From positions 1 to 10,127 of the forward strand of contig USBA01000064.1 of assembly GCA_900552735.1 (NCBI GenBank): DNA of 10,127 nt, read 5' to 3'. A program made the position numbers and the translations under genes. The stretch is from an uncultured Collinsella sp. Its GTDB lineage: Bacteria > Actinomycetota > Coriobacteriia > Coriobacteriales > Coriobacteriaceae. The notes below the pieces were generated by a model that had not been told where the DNA came from, did not search any database, and saw only the letters and a program-made list of their open reading frames with translations. Below, piece after piece: positions 1 to 7,710 of this stretch (position 1 is the stretch's first letter; each line of letters opens with the position of its first letter).

Positions 1-1359
1 GGCCTCGGCCTGGTCCTTGGTCAGGCCGACGAGCTGCGGAACCTCAACTTTCTCGGAGGGCTTGGGGCCCTTGGAGATCACCAGGTTCACCTTGGAGCCC
101 TTGGGCTTCTTAGTGTTGCCGTTGGGGGTCTGCTCGGCAACCTTGCCCTCGTCGACATCGTCGTTATAGCTCTGGTCGACGGTTCCGACCTCAAGGCCGG
201 CCTCCTTGATCTGTTCGATAGCGGTCTGCTGGTCTTTGTTAAGCACATCGGGCACCGTAACCTGCTCGCCCCCGAAGAGTCCGGTGGCGAAGGCCACCAC
301 AACGCCAACCACGGCGATTGCGGCGACTACGGCGGCGATAATCTTGTTCTTGTTGGACTTGGGCTGATCGACCTCGTAGGAGCCCGTGGAACCCGAAACG
401 GCGCTGCGGGGGTTGGTCTGTCCGCTTACGCCCGATACGGGGCGAACCATAGCACGCGTGGAGTCAGACAGCTCACGGGTCTTGGTGGCGCCCAGGTCGC
501 CCGCGGCGCCAATGATGCGCGTGGGCTCGGAGACGTTGACGGCGCGGCCGGACAGGTAGTTGTTGAGCACCTGGCGCAGCTCGTCTGCCGTCTGGAAGCG
601 GTTCGCCGGGTCCTTCTCCATGCACTTGAGGATAATGCGCTCCAGATCGGCATCGACGCCGGAGTTGATCTGGCTCGGCGGAACCGGCAGCTCGTTTACC
701 TGCTTGAGCGCAACCGAGATGGCGTCGTCGCCGTCAAAGGGGACGCGACCGGTGGCGCACTCGTACATCACGACGCCCAGGGAGTAGATATCCGAGGTGG
801 GACCGAGGTCCTGACCGCGCGTTTGCTCGGGGCTTACGTAGTGGGCGGTGCCCAGTACATTGTTGTCCTGCGTGAGGTGGCTGTTCTTTGCACGCGCGAT
901 GCCAAAGTCCATGACCTTGATGTTGCCGTCGGGCAGCACCATGATGTTTTGCGGCTTAATGTCGCGGTGGATAATCTCGTGCTTGTGGGCGACCGAAAGC
1001 GCAGAGCTGATCTGCGAGCCGATCTGCGCGACCTTCTTGGGATCGAGGGCGCCATGGCTCTTGATGCCGCTCTTAAGGTCGGTACCGCGCAGGTACTCCA
1101 TGACGATGTAGTAGGTATCGCCGTCCTTGCCCCAATCGTAGACGCCCACGATATAGGGGGAGGAGAGGCCGGCTGCTGCCTGGGCCTCCTGCTTAAAGCG
1201 GGCGGCGAAGGTGGCGTCGCCGGCATACTGCGGCAGCATGATCTTGACGGCAACCGTGCGGTCGAGGACCTGATCTTGCGCACGGAAGACGGTCGCCATG
1301 CCGCCCGTTCCCACCTTATCCTTGAGGAGGTATCTTCCCCCGAGGACCCTCTGTTCCAT
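1..1359 (-). CDS. pknB: PASTA-domain Ser/Thr protein kinase PknB (partial, C-terminus beyond left edge)
   Basis: Membrane Ser/Thr kinase of the PknB/PrkC family, which phosphorylates cell-wall and division proteins and senses muropeptides or lipid II through extracellular PASTA repeats. 453 codons are visible without a stop. The ATG at 1359 (MEQRVLGGRY) follows AGGAG with a 5-nt spacer. The kinase domain spans about 8-270: glycine loop GTGGMATVF (17-25), VAVK with K39, catalytic HRDIKPQN (131-138; D133), DFG (151-153), activation segment with GTAHYVSPEQ (T171). A Thr/Arg-containing juxtamembrane segment (270-338) carries three Thr-Arg pairs (280, 294, 301), possible phosphosites. One transmembrane helix lies at about 340-362. 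The first PASTA repeat is at about 367-432 and a second begins at about 438 (VEVPQLVGLTKDQAEA) before the window ends. It is the last gene visible in the leftward cluster, 132 bp after the synthase gene. Family assignment is secure; the total PASTA number cannot be seen. Confidence 0.96.
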   Translation of the reverse strand, partial: MEQRVLGGRYLLKDKVGTGGMATVFRAQDQVLDRTVAVKIMLPQYAGDATFAARFKQEAQAAAGLSSPYIVGVYDWGKDGDTYYIVMEYLRGTDLKSGIKSHGALDPKKVAQIGSQISSALSVAHKHEIIHRDIKPQNIMVLPDGNIKVMDFGIARAKNSHLTQDNNVLGTAHYVSPEQTRGQDLGPTSDIYSLGVVMYECATGRVPFDGDDAISVALKQVNELPVPPSQINSGVDADLERIILKCMEKDPANRFQTADELRQVLNNYLSGRAVNVSEPTRIIGAAGDLGATKTRELSDSTRAMVRPVSGVSGQTNPRSAVSGSTGSYEVDQPKSNKNKIIAAVVAAIAVVGVVVAFATGLFGGEQVTVPDVLNKDQQTAIEQIKEAGLEVGTVDQSYNDDVDEGKVAEQTPNGNTKKPKGSKVNLVISKGPKPSEKVEVPQLVGLTKDQAEA

Positions 1360-1491
1360 TCCTGCTCCTAACTAACTTATTCGCTCAACGATGTGTGTAG
1401 TACCTACGATGTGGCCGCTGGGGCCGTGTGGCGCGTTGCCGCTAACTCTTCGGCCGCGGCGCGCCTCGGGTGTCCGATTCAATCATGGGCA
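1360..1491 (-). other. 132-bp gap between the fused synthase gene and pknB
   Basis: The only non-trivial spacer inside the cluster. Related actinobacterial loci carry pknA here; no kinase-like sequence fits in this space. A 16-codon reading frame (MPMIESDTRGAPRPKS, 1492-1442) starts in a TGATG overlap with the upstream stop and ends in TAG. It has no family resemblance and could be chance. I see no terminator (no GC hairpin followed by a T-run) and no convincing -35/-10 pair, so pknB is probably read through from upstream, although a weak internal promoter cannot be excluded. Confidence 0.4.
1365..1369 (-). promoter_or_regulatory. Ribosome binding site of pknB
   Basis: AGGAG on the minus strand, 5 nt before the ATG at 1359. 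It fixes the start of this gene, whose other end lies outside the window. Confidence 0.75.
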
Positions 1492-4362
1492 TCACGCTCC
1501 CTGTGCGGCAAGCGCCGCGGTCAGGACGATGCCGGCGATCTTGGCGGCCTTGACGTCATGCTTGTCGTAATCCTCTAAGGCCACCGAGATAGCGACTGTG
1601 GGTGAATCGTAAGGTGCAAAGCCAACGAACATCGAGTTGACGTTGGTGCCGCCGGTCTCGGCCGAGCCAGTCTTGCCGGCGACCTTGACGCCGGGGATTT
1701 GGGCATCGGTGCCGGTGCCGGACTGGACGACGGCAAGCATGGCCTGCTTGACCTGGTCGGCCGTGGCGGAGCTGACGGCCTGACCCAGCGAGCGGGACTG
1801 CGTGGTCTTGACCACGGTTCCGTCCGGGGCGAGTACCTGGGCTACAAAGTACGGGTCCATGACCACGCCGCTGTTAGCGATGGCGGCGGCAATTACGGCG
1901 TTTTGCATGACGGTGGTCTGCGGGCCGGGCGTGTGGTCCATGCCGACAGGCTGGCCGGCGCCGGCCCAGGCGGTCTCCCACTCGGTCATGAGCGACGGGT
2001 CGGCCATGATGGAGGCCGCGGAGGTCAGGTCCTGGCCGAGCTTTTGGCCGTAGCCAAAGGCGTTGGCAAACTGCACGAGCGTGTTTGCGCCAACTTCGTT
2101 TGCCACCTGGCCAAAGACGACGTTGGAGGACACGGCAAAGGCCTGCTGCAGGCTGATGGTGCCGTAGCTCTCGTTGGCATAGTTGGTGACCGGTGCGTTG
2201 CCGATGTCCATGGAGCCGGGCGCCTGGTAGGTGCTGGTAAGGCTGGCGGTACCGGTCTCGAGTGCCGCGGAAAGCGTAACGACCTTAAACGTTGAGCCCG
2301 GCGTGTACAGCGCGTCCATGGCACGATTGTACATGGAGCCGTCCTCGCCGCCGCCCGTCTGCAGCAGGGCATCGATGTTGGTGTTGTCGTAAGTGGGCGA
2401 GCTGGCACATGCGAGAACCGCGCCGGTACGCGGGTCGATGACCACTACAGCGCCCTTAAAGCCCTTGAGCGCCTGCTCGGCAGCCGTCTGGATGCGCGAG
2501 TCGATGGTGAGCTTGGCGGTGTTGCCCGGCTGGGTCTGGCCCGCGAGCGACGCGATGGCGTTGTTCCAGCTGGAGTAGTCCTTAGAACCGGTGAGCGTGT
2601 CGTTCATGACGCTCTCGATGGCGGTGGTGCCATACTGCTGGCTCACGTAGCCAACCACGTGTGCTGCCAGGTTACCGTTGGGGTAGGAGCGTACGTAGGT
2701 GCCGTCCTCCTGCTGCAGCGACTCGGCCAGCGTCACGCCGTCGGACGTGATGATGGAGCCGCGCTGGATGTACTTGGAGCGGGCGATGGTGTGGTTGTTG
2801 GTCGGCATGTCCTGATAGTCCTTGGCCTTGATGACCTGGACATAGGTGAGGTTGCCGATAAGGATGGCGAACAGCGCCGTAAAGGCGAGCACCGCGCGGG
2901 TTAGACGGTTGGCGAGCGCCACGCGGCCGAGCACACCGGATTCAGGTGTGTCGAGCAGGCGACGGCGCATGCGCGAGCCGACGGAATGGCTGCCACTGCC
3001 GTAGGAAGACGAGGTGGCAAAGCGCGTGCCCGTCGGGGCGGCGGCAGATGCGACCTGATCATCGGTGATGGCGGCCATGGTGCCGGTGCCGGTAAGTTCT
3101 GCCTCGCGTCCGGTCGCCTCGTCACCAGCGCGCAGCAGGAGCGCGACGATGATAAAGCTTGCCAGCAGCGAGGAGCCGCCCTGGCTCATAAAGGGCAGGG
3201 TGACGCCGGTCAGCGGGATCAGGCGGGTAACGCCGCCTACGATCAAAAAGGCCTGGAAGCTGATGGCTGCCGTAAGGCCCGTGGCACTAAAGGCGGCAAG
3301 GTCGGACTTTGCGCGGGCAGCTGTGGTCAGGCCGCGAACGGCAAAGAGCATAAACAGGATGAGCACGGCGCCGCCGCCCAAAAGGCCCATCTCCTCGCCG
3401 ATAGCCGAGAAGATAAAGTCGGACTCGACGACAGGGATGTTGTTGGCCATGCCGTTGCCGATGCCAACACCGACCAGACCGCCATCGGCAAGCGAGAAGA
3501 GCGACTGGACGATCTGGTAGCCCTGGCCCTGGGCGTCCTTAAACGGATCGACCCAAACCTGGAAACGCACCTGAACGTGCGACAGGAACTTGTAGGCGCC
3601 CACGGCTCCAACGGCCAAGAGCGCAAGACCGATAACGACATACGAGAATCGTCCCGTGGCAACGTAGAGCATCAGCAAGAAGATGGTGTAGAACAGCACG
3701 GCTGAACCCAGGTCGCGTTCGAAGACGACGACGAGCAGGCACACACCCCACACGGCAAACAGCGGCAGCAGCAGTCGCAGACGAGGGATCTTAAAGCCCA
3801 GGATCTTGCGGTTGGAGATGGAGAGCAACTCGCGGTTCTCGGCCAAGTAGCCGGCCAAGAACAGGACGATAAAGACCTTGGCGAACTCGCCGGGCTGGAT
3901 GGTAAAGCCCGCGATGCGAATCCACAGCTTGGAGCCCGAGATCGTGGTGCCGATAAAGATAGGCAGCATCAGCAGAATGATGCCGATGATGCCAAAGGTG
4001 TACTTGTAGCGCATGACCACGTCGAGGTTTTTGACCAGTGCAAGCGTTCCCACCATGAGCGCCACCGAGACAAACAGGATGATGAGCTGCGAGATGGCGA
4101 GAGCGGGGGCGAGGCGTGTCACGAACGTGATGCCGATGCCCGAAAGCACAAAGACAATGGGCAGGATGGCGGGGTCGGCACCGGGCGCCAAGATGCGCAC
4201 GGCAATGTGGGCCGCGGCAAAGGCGGCAAAGAGGCCGATCGGTACGGCGAGCGTCTCAAAGGAGATGGCAGCGCCCGCGGTGAGGACGTACATCGCATAC
4301 AGCAGGATGACGGGGAACGCCGAGGCGATGAGCAAGAGCAGCTCGGTGTTGCGGCGACTCAT
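1492..4362 (-). CDS. rodA-pbpA: Fused SEDS glycosyltransferase (RodA/FtsW type) and class B penicillin-binding protein (PbpA type)
   Basis: One 956-residue chain joins the two enzymes that usually form a two-protein peptidoglycan synthase: a lipid II-polymerising SEDS protein and its crosslinking D,D-transpeptidase. Residues 1-412 are SEDS: about 12 hydrophobic segments, the PGEFAK motif (157-162), and ESDFIFSAIGEE (313-324) with the expected catalytic Asp at 315. Residues 413-485 are a hydrophilic linker rich in Ser, Thr and Arg. A single membrane helix (about 488-507) then opens a class B PBP: pedestal motif RGSIITSDGVTLA (534-546) and a transpeptidase domain with STFK (690-693, nucleophile S690), SSN (745-747) and KTG (897-899), so both active sites look intact. 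Topology fits: both SEDS ends and the PBP N-terminus should be cytoplasmic. I chose the ATG at 4362 because AAAGGGAG lies 8 nt before it; an in-frame GTG at 4371 overlaps that site. The gene starts 16 nt after the pstP stop. The PBP half resembles mycobacterial PbpA, so elongation is the likelier role, but RodA versus FtsW cannot be settled by eye. Confidence 0.95.
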   Translation of the reverse strand: MSRRNTELLLLIASAFPVILLYAMYVLTAGAAISFETLAVPIGLFAAFAAAHIAVRILAPGADPAILPIVFVLSGIGITFVTRLAPALAISQLIILFVSVALMVGTLALVKNLDVVMRYKYTFGIIGIILLMLPIFIGTTISGSKLWIRIAGFTIQPGEFAKVFIVLFLAGYLAENRELLSISNRKILGFKIPRLRLLLPLFAVWGVCLLVVVFERDLGSAVLFYTIFLLMLYVATGRFSYVVIGLALLAVGAVGAYKFLSHVQVRFQVWVDPFKDAQGQGYQIVQSLFSLADGGLVGVGIGNGMANNIPVVESDFIFSAIGEEMGLLGGGAVLILFMLFAVRGLTTAARAKSDLAAFSATGLTAAISFQAFLIVGGVTRLIPLTGVTLPFMSQGGSSLLASFIIVALLLRAGDEATGREAELTGTGTMAAITDDQVASAAAPTGTRFATSSSYGSGSHSVGSRMRRRLLDTPESGVLGRVALANRLTRAVLAFTALFAILIGNLTYVQVIKAKDYQDMPTNNHTIARSKYIQRGSIITSDGVTLAESLQQEDGTYVRSYPNGNLAAHVVGYVSQQYGTTAIESVMNDTLTGSKDYSSWNNAIASLAGQTQPGNTAKLTIDSRIQTAAEQALKGFKGAVVVIDPRTGAVLACASSPTYDNTNIDALLQTGGGEDGSMYNRAMDALYTPGSTFKVVTLSAALETGTASLTSTYQAPGSMDIGNAPVTNYANESYGTISLQQAFAVSSNVVFGQVANEVGANTLVQFANAFGYGQKLGQDLTSAASIMADPSLMTEWETAWAGAGQPVGMDHTPGPQTTVMQNAVIAAAIANSGVVMDPYFVAQVLAPDGTVVKTTQSRSLGQAVSSATADQVKQAMLAVVQSGTGTDAQIPGVKVAGKTGSAETGGTNVNSMFVGFAPYDSPTVAISVALEDYDKHDVKAAKIAGIVLTAALAAQGA

Positions 4363-4370
4363 AAGCGGCA

Positions 4371-4378
4371 CTCCCTTT
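4371..4378 (-). promoter_or_regulatory. Ribosome binding site that sets the synthase start at 4362
   Basis: AAAGGGAG on the minus strand begins immediately after the last base of the pstP TAG-proximal region and is 8 nt before the ATG at 4362. The upstream in-frame GTG (4371-4369) uses the final G of this site as its first base, so it has no usable spacing. Confidence 0.7.
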
Positions 4379-6277
4379 CTAATTCTTATCGGAGGCTTCG
4401 GCCTCGGCGGACTGTTCGGCGGTTTTCTCGGAATCTGATTCGGAGGTCGATCCCTGATTGGTGTTGTCGCGAATCGTTTGCGCGTCGATCACCTGGCGGG
4501 TCTGCTCCTCGTCGATCTGGTGGCGGTACTTGGATATCGTGTCCTGCGCATCGTCGACACTTGTTTGCGGAATGCCAGCCTTGAGGCGGTTTTGCGTGTC
4601 TTCGGGCAGATCGGACAGCTTAATGCTGGTTTCGCTTTCGAGCCAGTGGAGCTTGAGTCCGAGCGGCTTGCCGGGCAGGCCGCGCCAGACGGCGACATTG
4701 CCCTGGTAGGTACCCAGGTAGTACGAGCCGGTGACACCCGTGTAGGCCCAGATGCCAGCTGCCAGCACAAAGACGAGGGCCAGGATGGCGGCGATAGTAA
4801 TGTTGCGGCGACGCACGCGTTGCGCCTCGCGCATAACGCCATCGTCAACCAGGTCAACGACTACTACGGTCACGTTGTCGTGGCCGCCGGCGGCAAGCGC
4901 CGCGTCCACTAGGTTGTCGACGCAGATTTGCGCGGTTGAGGACTGCGTGGCGATGTTCTCGATATCGCTATCGGGAATCATGCTCGAAAGGCCGTCGGAG
5001 CACAGAATCAGGCGGTCGCCTTCCTCGATGTGCAGGGTAAAGTGGTCGGCATACATGGCGGGATCCGAGCCCAGCGCGCGGGTGATGACCGAGCGGTTGG
5101 GGTGGACGCGGGCCTCGTCGGCCGTAATCTCGCCGGCATCCACGAGCTCCTCCACGTAGGAGTGGTCGCGGGTCACGCGGATGAGCGTACCCTCGTGGAG
5201 CAGGTAGGCGCGCGAGTCGCCCACGTGGGCGATGGCGAGCGTGTCGTTTTCGATATAGGCGCAAGTGGCTGTGCAGCCCATGCCGGGCTTGCCCAGGCCA
5301 TTCAAGGCGGCCTCGATTACGGCGGCGTTGGCGGCCTCGACGGCTGCCGCCAGGCGTGCGGCGTCGGCAGACTGAGGAGCTGTCTTGGCGATGGTCTCGA
5401 CAGCGATAGAGGAGGCTACCTCGCCGGCAGCGTGACCACCCATGCCGTCGCATACGCAAAAGAGCGGCGACTGCACCAGGTAGGAATCCTCATTGTGCGG
5501 ACGCACGCAGCCAACGTCGGAGCGGGCGCCCCACATGAGTTGCGTGGTGGTGCCGGCATCATAGGTCGAGGCGGTCTCGATGCGCTCCTCGGTTAGGGGT
5601 TCAAAGCTCATGGTCGAGCCGGGATCTTTGAGCTTTGCCTCCACGGCGGCGACATCGATCTCGGCGGTGTCGCCGGGGGAGACGGTGTCGGCATCGTCTC
5701 CCGACTCGGCGTCGGAGACGTCCGGAAGGTTGAGATCTTCGGTTACGCGGTCGGCGGGATCGCCGTCCTGCTGCGGCTCGACGGCCGTCGGCTCGGGCGT
5801 CGCAAAGTGCGACGGCGCGGGCGTGCTCTGGGGTTGAGCGGAGGGCTCGGGAGCTGCGGCGGGCGCGACGGCGGGCTGCTCGACTTCGGCGGGCGTTGCG
5901 GATACGGGTGCCGCCTCGCTTGCCGGGGCGACGGGGAATACCGGCGCGGCAGGCTCGGGGGCTGCAAACACAGCAGCGCTCTCGTTAATCGCCTCGGCGA
6001 CGGGCTCGGCAAAGTGAGCCGGTGCGGGCGTTGCCTCCGGTTCCGCCGACTGCTCGGCAGCGTGCGCGCCGATGGGGGCATCGAGCTGCTCGGTGTCGGC
6101 GTCCTCATCATCGACGAGTGCCGGATATTCTTGAGTTACATGCGAAAGAGGCAGGGAGAACACGGTGTCCTCGGGCTCCACGGTCGCAGGGCGCGCTGGA
6201 GCGGCATGAGCCGGCGCAGCTGCGGGGGCAGCCGGCGTCTCGGGCATGGTTGCGGACTTGTTCTCCTCGTCGATCAT
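4379..6277 (-). CDS. pstP: PP2C-type Ser/Thr protein phosphatase (PstP) with long disordered N-terminal extension
   Basis: Metal-dependent PPM/PP2C phosphatase that removes phosphate from Ser/Thr-kinase substrates and from the kinases themselves. It has 632 residues. Residues 1-245 are Ala/Pro/Glu-rich low-complexity sequence containing a repeated TPAPxHFA segment (83-90 and 152-159). The phosphatase domain is at about 248-477: NED with D264, CDGMGGH (276-282, D277), AHVGDSRAYLL (350-360, D354), CSDGL (426-430, D428) and GGHDNVT (464-470, D467), so the metal-binding Asp set is complete. A membrane helix (about 492-514) is followed by a roughly 118-residue tail predicted to be outside the cell, ending in an acidic Ser/Glu-rich stretch. 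The mycobacterial homologue has phosphatase, helix and outer tail but starts almost directly with the catalytic domain, so the extension is the oddity. The ATG at 6277 overlaps the fhaB stop by 4 bp (ATGA) and is preceded by AAGGTG with a 9-nt spacer. Function is certain; the role of the extension is unknown. Confidence 0.95.
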   Translation of the reverse strand: MIDEENKSATMPETPAAPAAAPAHAAPARPATVEPEDTVFSLPLSHVTQEYPALVDDEDADTEQLDAPIGAHAAEQSAEPEATPAPAHFAEPVAEAINESAAVFAAPEPAAPVFPVAPASEAAPVSATPAEVEQPAVAPAAAPEPSAQPQSTPAPSHFATPEPTAVEPQQDGDPADRVTEDLNLPDVSDAESGDDADTVSPGDTAEIDVAAVEAKLKDPGSTMSFEPLTEERIETASTYDAGTTTQLMWGARSDVGCVRPHNEDSYLVQSPLFCVCDGMGGHAAGEVASSIAVETIAKTAPQSADAARLAAAVEAANAAVIEAALNGLGKPGMGCTATCAYIENDTLAIAHVGDSRAYLLHEGTLIRVTRDHSYVEELVDAGEITADEARVHPNRSVITRALGSDPAMYADHFTLHIEEGDRLILCSDGLSSMIPDSDIENIATQSSTAQICVDNLVDAALAAGGHDNVTVVVVDLVDDGVMREAQRVRRRNITIAAILALVFVLAAGIWAYTGVTGSYYLGTYQGNVAVWRGLPGKPLGLKLHWLESETSIKLSDLPEDTQNRLKAGIPQTSVDDAQDTISKYRHQIDEEQTRQVIDAQTIRDNTNQGSTSESDSEKTAEQSAEAEASDKN

Positions 6278-6690
6278 CGACGGTTCACCTTCATGACCAC
6301 GTCGCCAATCTGGACTTCGTCGCCCTCGCGCAGCGTTGCGGGCTCAACAAGCTGGCGGCCGTTGACGAGCGTGCCGTTAAGCGAGTTGAGGTCCTCGATG
6401 ATGAGCGCCGGGCCCTGCAGCGAAAAGCGCGCATGCGAGGCCGAGACGAACGGTTCGTTGATGCAGATGTCCGAAGATGGCGAGCGACCGACGATGACGG
6501 GGCCGAGCATGTCTACGTGGATGCCGCGGATGCCGCGCGGACCCTTGTCCACATCGATTGTCCAGATGGCCGAGTCGCGGCGCTGTCCGCGCACAAGTCC
6601 CACGCCGGTCTTCATAACGGCGAACAGGAAGATATAGAGCAGGGCGACCAGGACGATGCGGCCTGCAAAAAGGACGATATCGATGTTCAT
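6274..6690 (-). CDS. fhaB: Membrane-anchored FHA-domain protein (FhaB type)
   Basis: Small phosphothreonine-reading adaptor at the membrane; in mycobacteria the FhaB/FipA protein links the PknA/PknB kinases to division and wall synthesis. It has 138 residues, a usual family length. An N-terminal membrane helix (about 5-27) is followed by a basic linker and a C-terminal FHA domain (about 44-138) with the conserved phosphothreonine-binding set: GRS (68-70), SASH (83-86) and NSLNGT (102-107). The ATG at 6690 lies 6 nt after the fhaA stop, and its AGGGGA site is inside the last codons of fhaA. Its own end overlaps pstP by 4 bp, so these three genes are probably translationally coupled. The domain call is secure; its binding partner cannot be read from sequence, though the neighbouring kinases are the obvious candidates. 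Confidence 0.93.
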   Translation of the reverse strand: MNIDIVLFAGRIVLVALLYIFLFAVMKTGVGLVRGQRRDSAIWTIDVDKGPRGIRGIHVDMLGPVIVGRSPSSDICINEPFVSASHARFSLQGPALIIEDLNSLNGTLVNGRQLVEPATLREGDEVQIGDVVMKVNRR

Positions 6691-6696
6691 AAGCGA

Positions 6697-7710
6697 CTAT
6701 CCCCTAAATTCAAAGGTACTCAGGCCAAACGTCAGCAGATCGCCGTTGCGCAGCGGGCAGCGCGTAATGCGGCGGTTGTTGACGAGCGTGCCGTTGGTGG
6801 AATTGAGGTCCTCGATCGACCAATCCGAGCCCGTAAAGGTGAGCTGGGCGTGGCGGCGCGACACGTTGGGGTCGCGCAGGGCAATGTCGGAAACTGAGCG
6901 CTCGCGACCGATGGTCACCTGTGCGGAGGTGATGCTATGGCTCTCGCCGCTCACGACGTCGACGAGCTGGGCGAGCGGGCGCTGCGGGGCGCGAGTGCTC
7001 GCCATGTTGGAGGCGATGCCGGTTGCGGCGCCTAGGCCCACGGCGGCACCGGTCGCGGCGGCTCCGCCCATGCCGGCAAGCGCGTCGCGCGAGATGGTCT
7101 GCGGCACCGGGATGGGTGCGGCGGCGGGGTCGGGGACGCTAGGCGCGAAGGGGTCTGCCACGGCAAGCGGGTCGGGAGCGGCGGCGCGAGGCGTCGGCTG
7201 CTGCTGGGGCATGGCGGCGGGGCGCTGCTGCTGCGGGGCAGCAAACTGCTGCTGGCCGGCGCGCGGGGCGCTGGCGGCACGGCTTGCCGCGGAGTTGTTC
7301 TGGCCCAGGCCGTTTTGATAGGCGCGCTCTTCTTCGTACAGGCGGCCGAGCGTGGGGGCATCGACGTTCTCGGCAAAGACCGAGAACTTGCCGGCGCGCA
7401 GCTGCGGATCGATCATAAAGCGCACGAGGGGCTCGCCGACAAAGACATAGCGGCGCTTTTCGGCCTGCGCCTTCACAAACTCGCGGACCTCGCGCGAAAG
7501 CTCGGGGTAGAACGGGGCGAGCATGGGATCGTCGTCGGCGGCGATAAGGATGGTATAGAGTGCCGGCGCCGTGTTGACGCCGTTAATCACCAGAGTCTGA
7601 TCCTCCATGTCGCGAGCGGCCTGCTTGGCAAGCTTCTTAAAGGAGAACGGGGCACGGGTGGCACCGAAGATGCCGGCCACGTGGTCCTCGAAGATGTTCA
7701 GGAAGTTCAC
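6697..7710 (-). CDS. fhaA: FHA-domain protein with DUF3662 N-terminus (FhaA type)
   Basis: Cytoplasmic phosphothreonine-binding adaptor of the FhaA family; the mycobacterial protein binds phosphorylated partners such as the MurJ-associated pseudokinase and moderates wall synthesis. It has 337 residues: an N-terminal DUF3662-like domain (about 1-125, including FMIDPQLRAGKFSVFAE near 98-114), a Gln/Pro/Ala-rich linker (about 135-205), a Gly/Ala-rich stretch (about 211-235), and a C-terminal FHA domain (about 247-337) with GRE (268-270), SRRH (284-287) and NSTNGT (303-308). The start is GTG at 7710; it forms a GTGA overlap with the stop of the upstream kinase and has GGAG about 11 nt before it. 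The 4-bp overlap supports this start although it is not ATG. The mycobacterial homologue is longer, mainly in the linker. The family call is firm from the paired domain order and the neighbours. Confidence 0.93.
   Translation of the reverse strand: MNFLNIFEDHVAGIFGATRAPFSFKKLAKQAARDMEDQTLVINGVNTAPALYTILIAADDDPMLAPFYPELSREVREFVKAQAEKRRYVFVGEPLVRFMIDPQLRAGKFSVFAENVDAPTLGRLYEEERAYQNGLGQNNSAASRAASAPRAGQQQFAAPQQQRPAAMPQQQPTPRAAAPDPLAVADPFAPSVPDPAAAPIPVPQTISRDALAGMGGAAATGAAVGLGAATGIASNMASTRAPQRPLAQLVDVVSGESHSITSAQVTIGRERSVSDIALRDPNVSRRHAQLTFTGSDWSIEDLNSTNGTLVNNRRITRCPLRNGDLLTFGLSTFEFRG

Noticed and set aside
823..1371. 182-residue plus-strand frame opposite pknB
   Set aside because: It lies antisense to a conserved kinase domain; long antisense frames are common in high-GC coding DNA.
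1370..1441. Internal promoter before pknB
   Set aside because: Only weak -10-like words (such as TACTAC) without a -35 or TGn element; not enough to call.
2986..3705. 239-residue plus-strand frame opposite the synthase gene
   Set aside because: Antisense shadow of the conserved SEDS and linker codons, with no recognisable domain.
4363..4371. GTG at 4371 as the synthase start
   Set aside because: It shares its first base with the ribosome site; the ATG at 4362 has an 8-nt spacer.
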